Part shown: in pieces, positions 35,201 to 47,200 of the stretch
Layout: each line of letters opens with the position of its first letter
Position numbering within the stretch: position 1 is the stretch's first letter
From: Patiria miniata
Lineage: Eukaryota > Echinodermata > Asteroidea > Valvatida > Asterinidae
Assembly (NCBI RefSeq): GCF_015706575.1
Contig: NW_024037062.1
Span: 926,811 to 990,810 of the forward strand
DNA length: 64,000 nucleotides
Direction of reading: 5' to 3'
Notes under the pieces: model-generated
The model's input: only the letters and a program-made list of their open reading frames with translations
What the model was told of the DNA's origin: nothing
Databases searched by the model: none
Position numbers and translations under genes: made by a program

Positions 35201-38200
35201 AATCGTTGTCTCACAGTCCTGTGGCTCGAATACCGACGACTGCCCAGCCTCTTGGATGACTTGGAATGGTAACTGCTATCATTTCACTTCTGCCGTGTAC
35301 ACCTGGGACAGTGGACATACACACTGCGGGGCCATTGGTGGCGCGATGGCTGTTCCCCAGTCACAGGCGGAGATTCAGTTTATGGGGAGCCAAAACATTG
35401 AACATCTGTGGATCGCCTGTAAGGATTTGGACCGTGATACCCAACTAGAGTGCGACAATCATGCAGAGGGAGGCGCTTTCGTTAACGGCTTGGGTAAACA
35501 AGATGGAGGAGGATATTGCATCACTCTCTACATGAACATGAATATGTTATATGAATGGCACTACCACCCTTGCACCGAAGAGTATATCGTTGTTTGTGTT
35601 CGGCCTCCTCTACCGCTGTGTTTACAAACCACAACTGCTCCACTAACAACCACACCTGCTCTGCCGACAACCACACCTGCTCTACCAACAACCACACCTG
35701 CTCTGCCGACAACCACACCTGCTCTGCCGACAACCACACCTGCTCTGCCGACAACCACACCTGATCCACCAACAACCACACCTACTCTACCAACAACCAC
35801 ACCTGCTCTGCCGACAACCACACCTGCTCCACCAACAACCACACCTGCTCTGCTGACAACCACACCTGCTCTGCCCACAACCACACCTGCTCTGCCGACA
35901 ACCACACCTGCTCTGCCGACAACCACACCTGCTCTGCCAACAACCACACCTGATCCACCAACAACCACACCTGATCCACCAACAACCACACCTGCTCTGC
36001 CAACAACCACACCTGCTCTGCCGACAACCACACCTGATCCACCAACAACCACACCTGCTCCCCCAACAACCACACCTGCTCTGCCGACAACCACACCTGC
36101 TCCCCCAACAACCACACCTGCTCTGCCAACAACCACACCTGATCCACCAACAACCACACCTGCTCCCCCAACAACCACACCTGCTCTGCCAACAACCACA
36201 CCTACTCTACCAACAACCACACCTGCTCTACCAACAACCACACCTGCTCTGCCGACAACCACACCTACCAACAACCACACCTGCTCTACCAACGGCCACA
36301 CCTACTCTACCAACATGGGCCCCAACACTCTCAACCGGTGCCTCATCGGTCACATCATCAGAGAGTTCCCCATCAAGACAACACCCAGATGTGCTGCAGC
36401 CTGTAACAAGATGCCTACATGTCGCTCCTTCAACATCAAGACTACCGATCAAGGAAACAAACTGTGTCAGCTCAATGACGCTACCTATCTGGATGACCCA
36501 GCTAATTTTCAACCGACTGAAGCAGATTGCACCTACTACTCTCAAATCATCAATTAGTCGCATGTGTTGGCAAATCAGAATGCTTTTCGACTTTAATACA
36601 AAACTGAACTTAAAGATTGAACAACCCTAACGGACAAAATAGTGGCGGCTATTGGACAGTTCAACAAACAGCAGACATGGCTGAAAATGATCAGTTTGTC
36701 AAAGGTAGAGTAGAACATTTTTTCATTTGCAAATTTTTTTTTTTTTTTTTTAAGCAACAGAAGTGCTCAAAATCTAAAGACAGGTACATAACGAATATCC
36801 TGATGAACTTTTAGCTCTGTGAATGCTGTATATTCCAAGAAAACAATATTTTTATGATCTCAATTTCAATTCAAAAGTTGCTGAGTCATGTTCAGCCGAT
36901 TGCATGTCACGCACTGAACCGAGAAATAATAGCAACAGCACGCAAGTGAGCGTCATGTCAACGGACTCGCCCAATTTCACGGATTCACCCAATTGCAAAT
37001 TAAAACAAATCTCCGCACTTGACAGTTTGTCCAGAACGAGGGAGACCGCTAATTCCAGCGAACGCAGAGCATAAGGCGACACTGCTTGGCATTTCGCGAT
37101 GTTTTTATTTTGGCAACGATTTTCATTTCATTATACAGCAAACGTTAAATACAAAGTAAAAGCACAAACGGGATATTTATTTTGACGATAATCTGACACA
37201 TTTTCAATATTTTTGATATCATTCCTCAATATCGAAAATTTTGATATTTCAATATGATTTACAAATTGCTATCGGTGATATCGATTTCAAAATAACATTG
37301 AATAATCGAGTAATATCGATATATCGACGGTGCTTAGTATACAGGGTTTACATCACCCCGATGCAAATTCCATCTAGATTAAATGTGGCACTTTAGACCA
37401 GAAAGCCGTGATATTCAGGCAAATTACAGCAATTTCAGATGATTTACTGCTTATCTACTGAGAAAAAAAAGGAGTTTTGGGGCATATTTATTTCGAATTT
37501 TAAGAATAGTATTACTGTATGGTACATGTGCATATGTAATTATGTATAAAATAGTAATTTGACTTTTGTAATTGTAAAGTTAACAGTTAGATGTAAATAA
37601 TTTGAAAAAAGTTTGTGTACAGGGTGAGTCAGAACGATCTGGACCCAAATTTTAGGAAATATTAAAATATATCTAGCAATACCAGCCTTTATGTTAAAGG
37701 CTGGTATTTTGGACATATTTAGTGAAAGTTTCATGTATGTTTGTACCATTTTGAAGAAAAGCGCTAGCAAAGAATATAAAAAAATAATGCAGTCCCACAG
37801 TACGGGATTTCAATAAATCATTATATTCTAGTAATCAGCAAAAAAAATAACAATAACAATGAAAAATAATATATTTAATTTATTATTAAAAAAAAGTTTA
37901 ATAAGTTTAACGTTAATCAATTTGTGTCTGTTTTATAGGTATAAAACACTCTGTTTAAGACCAGAACCGGTCTTAAACAGAGTGTTTAATACTGACCGAA
38001 CACACATTTATTCCCATTCATAAATACCTTTTCGGTCAAAAAATCAAAACAAGTCAAAAACTAGACATTGCTAACTTTTTTGCTTAACAATTTTACGTCA
38101 TGTTGTATCAAACACCCCTCTGACTATAATATGGAATATCCCTCTACAATTCCTTACCTTATAAGGAGATTGACGCGTACTGCACGACGTCACGCAGAAT

Positions 38201-41200
38201 GCACCTGGGACGTTGCGTTGTGAATTTAGGACTATAAAATACTGACTCACTGGTAGTATTGCGCATGCCTACGTTAGCATTATGAACGTTCAACCAATAA
38301 AACGGTAAGAGGCACTGGATTTTTAGGAGTCTAAACTTCATGTGACATTGGAAAAGTGTTTAAGACCAGCCAGCCATGTCTTTATCATCCGTTTAAGACC
38401 AGCCACGTGACGGGCTCTCGACCAATAGGAATGGCTAAACTGTCTTTATGCATCACTGTTATTACGGACAAGATTGCCTCAGGATACATGTACATGTATG
38501 TATACAGTTAAACACGTACAATGTATGCACATTGTTGTTAATGACATTCTGGGGCAAAAATTTAAACATTCTATTGCGGACTATCGGTAGTGAAAAGGCC
38601 CACAGACTAGTTAAGAGTCTGCTTCGCTAGTCTGGCTGGCTAAAAGAGTTCCAAATCCGGCCACCACTTCTTCGCCACTTAACACAACAATTTTCACACC
38701 ATCTTATGATTTCATTGAAGACAAATCCACTAGGCTTGGGAAAACTGAAAACATCTCAGGACAAATAATTCTCAGGACAAATAAATGGGTTGGGACAAAT
38801 AATTCAATGACATGTGATCAGCCACCCACCAATCAGATGATGGGGATTTATTAAGGTGTTTGTATAAAAGGAAATGAGGAAGTATTTACCTGGAATATTG
38901 GAACGCAAAGCCTCACAGCAATGGCTACCACGTCCTCTACGGTGACTGTCGTCCCCGGATCAACGCCCACGGTGACTGCCGAGCCGGTGCTGTGATACCT
39001 CGTTGAGCTGTCAACAGGCAGATCAGCCAAGCGTAAGGGTCCATAACCATTCTGGATGACGATCTGTAATCAAAACAAATCAAACCAGAATATCAGCTCA
39101 TTGTCGAAGGAGTTAATAATTGCATATTTTAAGGAGTTAATCATTGCTTATTTTTGCGGAAAATTTTGATTTTCGCAAAAGGCAAAATTCTCCAGCCAAC
39201 TTCTGATATACAGCCAAACGCCACAAATACTGATTCGCAAGAGTCATTTCAACAGTATTTGTACCATATTTCTTGCCAAAACCTCATGTTTCATACTCCG
39301 GGGTGTGCACTGGAGCGTAAATTGTACAACAATAGGCCGTGCACAACGGCCAATTCAAGATTAACACAAGGTCCACCTCTTTGTGTGTGTACAAAAGGCA
39401 CGAGGGATTAGCGTGTTTAGACGTCACCCGGAGGCGAGTCAAGGCAATCTTGACGTCTTACATGTAACCCCTCAGCTGAGCCTGTGTATAAAAACAGCCA
39501 GTGCATGTTATCACGTCCTCCGACGCAAACTGGTTAATTAGACAGAATTAAAACCAAAATCCAGAAGCAATAATGTATTTGTAGTGTTGCAAGGAAACTT
39601 GAAATGTTTATTTATTCCAGTAATATTGGAAAACTGACATCTTTGGTCGGCTGAAAGGGGGTGGTTTATAGCCAGCAACGACTGCTTTGCAATCTACCCT
39701 CGACAAATAATTTGATAGATGACATTGCAAACACAGTAAAATCTGTCACAAGCCAATATGGCCCATCAGGCCGGCGTTTATCTCCAGTTTCAGTAGCATG
39801 AAACGACTGAGAATATTTCTACTCCCCCTGGATGGGATGCCAGTCCATTGCGGGCTACTCCCCAGCTAATGCCGGTACCCATTTATACTCCTGGGTGGAA
39901 GAAGGCAAGTGGGGGTAAAATGGCTTGCCCAAGGACACAATATATGGCCAGCAGCTGGATTTGAACCCCTGACCCTCTGATCACGAGTCAAGAACCCTAA
40001 CCACTATGCCACACCTTCCCACTGCCAACCATGAAACAGAATTAAAAGTGAACCTAGTCATTTCTCTGTTATGATTGATCCAATGAAAACACAAAACATT
40101 TTCAAAACATTATTTTTGGCTGTTTACAAAACAAACAAACAAACAAATGTCCCTTTACGCACCTTGTGGTCCTGTTGTGAGACCTCATTCTGTATCTTCT
40201 GAAGGCACTTGAAGAGGAGCGGGTTGGCTCGGAAGTACTTGGTTTCAGACGAGATGAAATCTCGGATGAAGAAGTTGAGAGAGAGTTTCTTGTTGACGAT
40301 GCGAGTCGAGTCAAACAGATAGCTTCCTAAAAAGACAACCAATACAATTTGCCTTTTCATTTGTGCTTGTATTTTTATTTTTCGAGATAAATCTCATTTT
40401 CTTCAAGTCATTTCTCTTTATCATTATATTTTTGTGAAGGATGCTGAGGGGTTTGAAGCTGGGAAAAGACAGTGTAAAAAATCACATTCTTGATATATAT
40501 TTGAACCACGATATTAATACTTCCACAAAATGAGAGAAAGGCTCCAAACTTCACACAGTTGTGTGAACAATTCTACACAGCAGAAAAAGGGTTATTCTAA
40601 CGATATCAATGCTGGTCTCAAGGAATTTTACAGCTTTGAAAATTTTGAGAATTCTGACAATTTTTAAGAAGTACAGAATGTACAGGCCAGATCATACTCA
40701 GTGCAAAAGCGAAGATTGACGCGAACGTAAATTTGTGACGCAAGCATTCAAGCTGCGAATTTGCAAAGTTGTACACATTTCAACTCCAGCTAATTTCCCT
40801 ACGAATGTTTGGTGACGTCAAAATCGCTTTGCGTTTGCATTCGCGTGAAGTATGAACTAGGCCCAATTCACAGCACTGCTTAAAAGTTAGCAGAAAAGTT
40901 GTGATTCCTGTAGCAGAAATTCATGCTGCTACTTAAAAAGCACTATTTCATGGCGCGGATGTGCTAACGGTTGCGTCGCGCGATGAGATTTCTGTTGTTA
41001 TGTCACTGAATTTAGGCAACTTTTTCCTCTGTGGTTAAGTGTGGTTTTGATGTGCTTACTGCTTAACGGTCTTTATGAATAGAAGGAGGCTCGGTAAGCA
41101 CATAATCAGCTGTTAAGCAGTGCTATGAATTGGGCCCTGGCCTTTAAGAGGATAACATTTTTATCTCCATCCTGATAAATTCACTGTCTTTTTTTTTGGG

Positions 41201-44200
41201 GGGGGGTCATTTGTATGTATGTGTATGTAAAACATAACTTGTCAATTTGTCCAAAGTCATGCATTTGTATGAAATTACCTGTATCTTTGGTGTCGGAGAG
41301 ATCGAGCACCGTGGAATCAAACTCGGCCTCATCGACTGACACAGAATCAAAATCTTCTCCTCCTGGGAAACTTATCAGCTCTGCAACAAAACAAAATTTG
41401 ATAAACATGTAGGACTCGAAGGATAAAAACATCAGGCTAACAAGTCCCCCCCCCCCCCCCCACACACACACATTTTATAAAAGTGGGGGATATTTCGTTT
41501 GTCACCCCCACTTTTTTCGTCCCCGAATAAAAATTGTAGCCAGCATAATGATTCTATAGCTTAGAATAGCTGATTCAATGACTCCAAACTCAAAAATAAT
41601 GTTTAAAAGATGATCTGTTGCTCACAAAAATTGGTTTACATGTAAGTGGTCAGAAATTGCCTAAAATCGCACCACAAAGCGTATAGAATACCAAAATTTT
41701 AGGGCTTCGTGATCGCATAAGTGCCGATCAAGGTATGTATGTTCCCTCCCCCACACTTTTGAGAAGCTATTGACGCCCTTGCCTGCAAGTCCTTGCAAGT
41801 CCATCACAAGTCCTTCAGTTTGAAGTCACGTCACCAGACGAACTGTCAACAAAGCATTCTTGTGTCATTTGTTCATCCAGTTACTTGTGACCGGCATGGC
41901 TTTGTGAAAGGACTTGTGAAAGGACTTGTGAAAGGACTTGTGATGGACTCGAATACATACATTGTTGTACACTGGATCTGTGTATTTTTTTGAGATTTTC
42001 ACACTTTCTTGTGAATTATGAAAGTAGAGTTCAGTTATGTACATGTACCGGTAAGTAGTCTTTGGAAATGGAAAACTTGTTTCATATCTAGCAATCGAGC
42101 ATTGTACTATCATCACGTTTGTACGCATTTTGTTTTGTTCTTTAACTGTGGGGACCACACGACTAATCTTTTGTGGGGACCAAAGACGCTGTGGGGACAG
42201 TAGAAAGTCCCCACAACTTGGTCCTAATTTCCCAACAAAAGACAACTTCCCCACAATGCGGTTCCGGCTACGACAAATACAAGTAGTTTCAGAACAGGTA
42301 TATTAAACAAAAGCTGAACTTTAAAAATACAGTACATGTAGGTCTGAAGTTTTGAATTACATGTAAACAAGTCCACACGATGAATGACTTGGACAAAACA
42401 AAAATTGTCCACAAAATGTTGTGTACATGTAGCATAAAAGCTGTACCTTTGTTCAGCTTCAGAAGAGTTTTTTTGCACCTTCAGAAAACAGGTAAATGTA
42501 CTTAAGTCACACTCAAATTTGACCTCAACTATTTCCCACAACTCTGGATATCCTGGGTGTAGGAAATGGCACAGTATGAAGGTTACACTTGTTCCAACGT
42601 ACCGGTACACGACATACACTTACTATCAAGGATATGAAACTGAATTTTAATGAAGGACATGAACCATTTACATGCTACGAAAACAGAAACCTCGCCAACG
42701 AAAAGAAATTATGTTGTCCCAGTATTATAAAATATTGATTCTTAATATTTTCAAACTGATTAATTGATAAGGTTTTGGATTTTGTAAAAATGCAATGTAA
42801 CCTTCAAGGAACAGTCATTATTTGTCAATTTATAAAAATATGTACCGTACATGTATGTATGTATGTTGGATAATTTTCTTTTGGTGAATTTTTTTTTCAT
42901 TTCAAAGCAACAAAATTACTCAACATCTAAAGTAGTGTGCACAATTCTTGATTGAAGTAAGGCTTTTGTACATTCACTCAACAACAAAAACCACTTAAAG
43001 TAAAGGTAAATATTTTTTATTTCTTGCCAGGAAGTTTGTGTCGAATAAATGAAGGGTTTCCTTCTCACTGTGTTTCGTGCACCTCGACCAACTAGACATG
43101 GGGTGGCTTTTAACAAAAGAGTTCCGGTAGGCACCAACAATAAAATTTTGCGAACAAAACCCCACTGTTGGCATGTTGCCATGGTGAGGTGCTAACCCCG
43201 AAAAACTAAGCATTCAACTACGCACTGCGGAGGTTTCAATAGCACTCTACAACTGTGTTAGCATTTGCCCTTGTAAATTTGCAGATCCGGGTTCACGACG
43301 GACATCATTATGGAAAGGCTAATCAGTTCCTTTATTGATCAGGTCTTCATTATGGCACGACCTTGTGTATTTAACCTACATGTATTTCTTCAAGGGCTTT
43401 TGCACTGCCCATAACCTTGTTCAAAGGCATACGCACTGTCCATACTTCAGTCCATTGTCCATAAAGCCTGTTCCATGTTGCCCGCTGTGACAGGGTCTAT
43501 GGTGTTTTGTACACCTGGGGGGCAAATGGCACCCAAAGTGAAGCCGGGGGTGCCATTCCCCCCCCCCCCCCCCCCCCCCCAGGGTGTACGAAACCCATGG
43601 ACCTCATCACAGCAGGCAACAATTGTTTTCTGTACATGTGCCACGAAAATAGAGTACCAACGTCTGAAACAGTAACTAATCGCACATAATTTTCCGTATT
43701 TTTCAATCCTGTTCAAAAATCTCATTTCTGATCTCGTCTTTGGAACAAGAGAGAAACCTCTTCTTTGGAGGCGACCTGTTGTCATCTGCCGACATTATTA
43801 TGGTGAAATTACAGCAAAAATTGGCACAATTAAAAAAAAGCAAATGAACAGTGACGGAGCAACTATAGAATGTAGGGCCTCGCGAGAATGGCTGTTTTTT
43901 TTAGTTGGATGTAATGTGAGGAGTGGGGTGGATCGAAATAACAAGAAGTAAATTGTAATAAGTAGAGAACACTATTTACAAATACCGAGACATTGGGCCG
44001 AATTCATAAAAACTAGTAATTGCTATTAAGCAGAGGCACCGAGCAAAAGCAAAAGTTCATCAAGCAGAAGCTGAAGCAAAAGCAATTGCTTAAAAACGTG
44101 TAAATAACCTTTTGCTTTGACTACCGTAATTGCTTTTTCTCAAGCTACAATGTAGCCCAGCAATTGCTTGCAGGTCCTTAATTAAGCGCTATTCATGTGC

Positions 44201-47200
44201 GATGAGGCATGCGTAAATGTGAAGCTTTTTTTTTATAGAAGCAGGTTTGCTTTTCCCACACAATTTCCAAAATTGGTGCACAGAGCGATGATCAAACTGC
44301 TGTCAAATGTGATCAACAAGTGAGTGCAGTTTTGGTCAAAATCATCCAAAAACACCCTGTGCTATAAGACAAATTTCAACTACCAAGTAGCAAGGAAAAG
44401 AAATAGAGGGCACTGTAGGATGCCAAAGCAACAATTGCTACAAACACCGGGAAAAACATGAATGACAAACAAATATTGAAGAAGGTTGCCAACATGAAAG
44501 CACAGGTCAAGAAGAAAACAGATCTTTGCAAATGAAACGGGTAAATCATATGATCAATCTGTGTTCCTGTCTTCGACGCACTGAAAGGGCAATAAAACCC
44601 TACCATAAACAAAATGGCTTCCGCATTTTCAGCGGGAGTTTGTTCCTCCAGTTGCGCTTCTGCCAATGCCCGCTGTAGGATTTGTATTTTTTTCTAAAGT
44701 TCTTCTTCTTTTTTACTGTAATTTTACATTCGTTAGAAATGATTTGATCAAGTACTGTTGCTTTTACCATTCTATCTTACTGAATATTAAAGTCCTACCC
44801 AACATTTGTAGCTTAATCTGTATTCCGCAGAAATAAAGAGCAGTTGCATCACTTTAAACATCAACTTTTTGTGTTCACTTAACACTACTTTAATCATGAC
44901 AAATCTGTCCAAGATGAAACATGTACATTTAGACAAAGACATCTTGAACCATTCTCTTATATGCGATTTTGAATTTTCAACACCGTACGCGATCTACATT
45001 ATATATACAGTTCTAAAGTACATTGTATGTTTAGGAAACAAAACTATTTAAATCATAAGGGGCATAAACATGACGAAATCTTCTCTGATGTCTGTATATC
45101 ACTAACAAGCGAGAGGTCAAGCTACCATGTGGGGATCTTGTAACACTACAAGCAATTGCTGAATAACACAAGCAAAAGGTTGTTGCTATGTATACGTTTT
45201 TAGGCAATTGCTAATCCAGATGGCATTTGCTTGCAAGAAACAAGCTTTTGCTTTTGCTTAAAACTAGAAACTTTTGCTTGCTAGCAACTGCTTATTTTTA
45301 AGTATGAAGATGTAAGCAAAAGCCTAGAAAAGCAATTGCTAGTTTTTATGAATTCGGCCCATTGTCTGTCTTGGATGCGTGGATGCGCGGTCGGTCGGCA
45401 TGAATGGTAAATACGTCTAAACATTGGTTGCATTAGCACATTACCCGAAGACTCAAAACTTAAAAACCCTAAATCCCTAGGCCTTTTTGCTAGGATGTAG
45501 CCTCAATCCTGCAAAATCCTCCAATTGGCCTCATGGAAAAATAGCATATAGCCTCAATCCTGCAAATTCCTCCATTGTTTCTTGAATATGGTCCATGGAG
45601 GGGTGACCACTGCCTGAATCCTGCAAAATCCTCCGGCTATGACTGTCAATAGGCTGAGGCAGAGGCAGTGACATCCTGGAGCAGTGCAGAGGATGTCAAG
45701 TATAATCAAGGACTAAATTTATGCACGGCTGAGCATAAGCAACACAAGGTCCGGCCCAAGACCTTGACACAGTCCGTACTCCGAAATCAGCAATGCACTT
45801 TGGCCTTAAAGGGAACAACATTGGCAAACATCAAATAACAAAACTACCAAATTATCAAGAAAAACCTTACTGGACTGTTAGTGAATGACAGTCTAAAGCA
45901 TCCTGTAAAATCTTGACACCTGGTGTGCTGCCATTTACAAAAAAAGGGGTATTTTTTTATCGATTTCCAACGCTGGTTGGCCGACCAGCGTTGGAAAAAA
46001 ACTGGCTTTTTTGAAATACTGCTCCCATTTTATCATATTTAGTTAGTTTGCATTTTCTTTGCAATCGATTACACACCTGTGAACGGGTACACGCCAGCTA
46101 GACTGATTCCCTGACAATACAATTACCTGACGTCTATAAATTGCTCTGTTTCAAGTTAAGTGGGGTCAGGGAACCAGACTACAAGAAAATGATAGTTATT
46201 CTTGATTTTCCAGCATGTACGAACCCAAAACGTCAAACAAGTCACTTTAACAATATTTTCTATAAAATAAACCCCCAAATCCATCAATTTCTGAAAATTA
46301 CAGACATGTAAATCAAATGTTGTATTCCCTTTAAATGGTTTGTCAACTTTACTTACCCTAGGACCTCGGGACTTAAATTTACCCTGGGACTCAGTACTTT
46401 ATTTCCCTATCTAAAACCAATCCCAGCCTATTCGCTCTCCCCCCCCCCCCCCCCCCCCCCCCGATGCCCCGATGGTGGACATGAAGTAAATTATAATCAA
46501 TAGAGGGCGCTATTGACCTCCGACTGCGCATCCAAGCAGCCATGGATGCGCGGATATACATGTAGAATGGAGTGGCCCAGTTCTACCACAGTGACGGATG
46601 ATGTAAACAACATGGCTGTCGTAGCAGAAACAGTGCGCGTGCATACATGCACTTTTGACCAAAACTGAATGTCGGGCAACAGCCGTACCAATGCACATTG
46701 TCAAAATTTGATGCAAGCTAGTGATGGCGCAATTATCACATCCCATGACGTCATGCAACACGACGCTTTCGTGAACAATGGCAGCAAAAGTTGTCCGAAT
46801 TCAACTCGAAATTACAAGATTTAACTAGACCTCTGAAGGTGCAGAATTTCACGTTTTGTTGATATTAAGCAGTTGTAGGCGGCATTGTGTGAATATAAAG
46901 TGACAAAATAATTGAATATAAAGTGACAAAATAATTGCGATTTTCAAATTGCAACGGACTTTCCGTGCAAATACCACAAGTGGGATGTGTGACATTTAAT
47001 ACAGAGGTAGTTTATCCAGTATTACCGTCACATTTATGGGACTAGGATGTATTAAAAAGCTAGGAGTTGAAATACTTGAAACTCTCAGAAGAGAAAGAGC
47101 ATGGGCATGATGGGAGAAAAAAAGAAATTCATTGCATTGACATGATTGAAGGTCATTCATTTCAAAAATTATGATAAAACATGAATCTGGGACTAAGAAA

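Noticed and set aside
35561..36301. A 246-codon minus-strand frame of (VVVGRAG)n and other long antisense frames
   Set aside because: They are the reverse strand of the 21-bp lectin minisatellite, open only because the unit lacks stops. The plus strand has a signal peptide and two recognisable domains.
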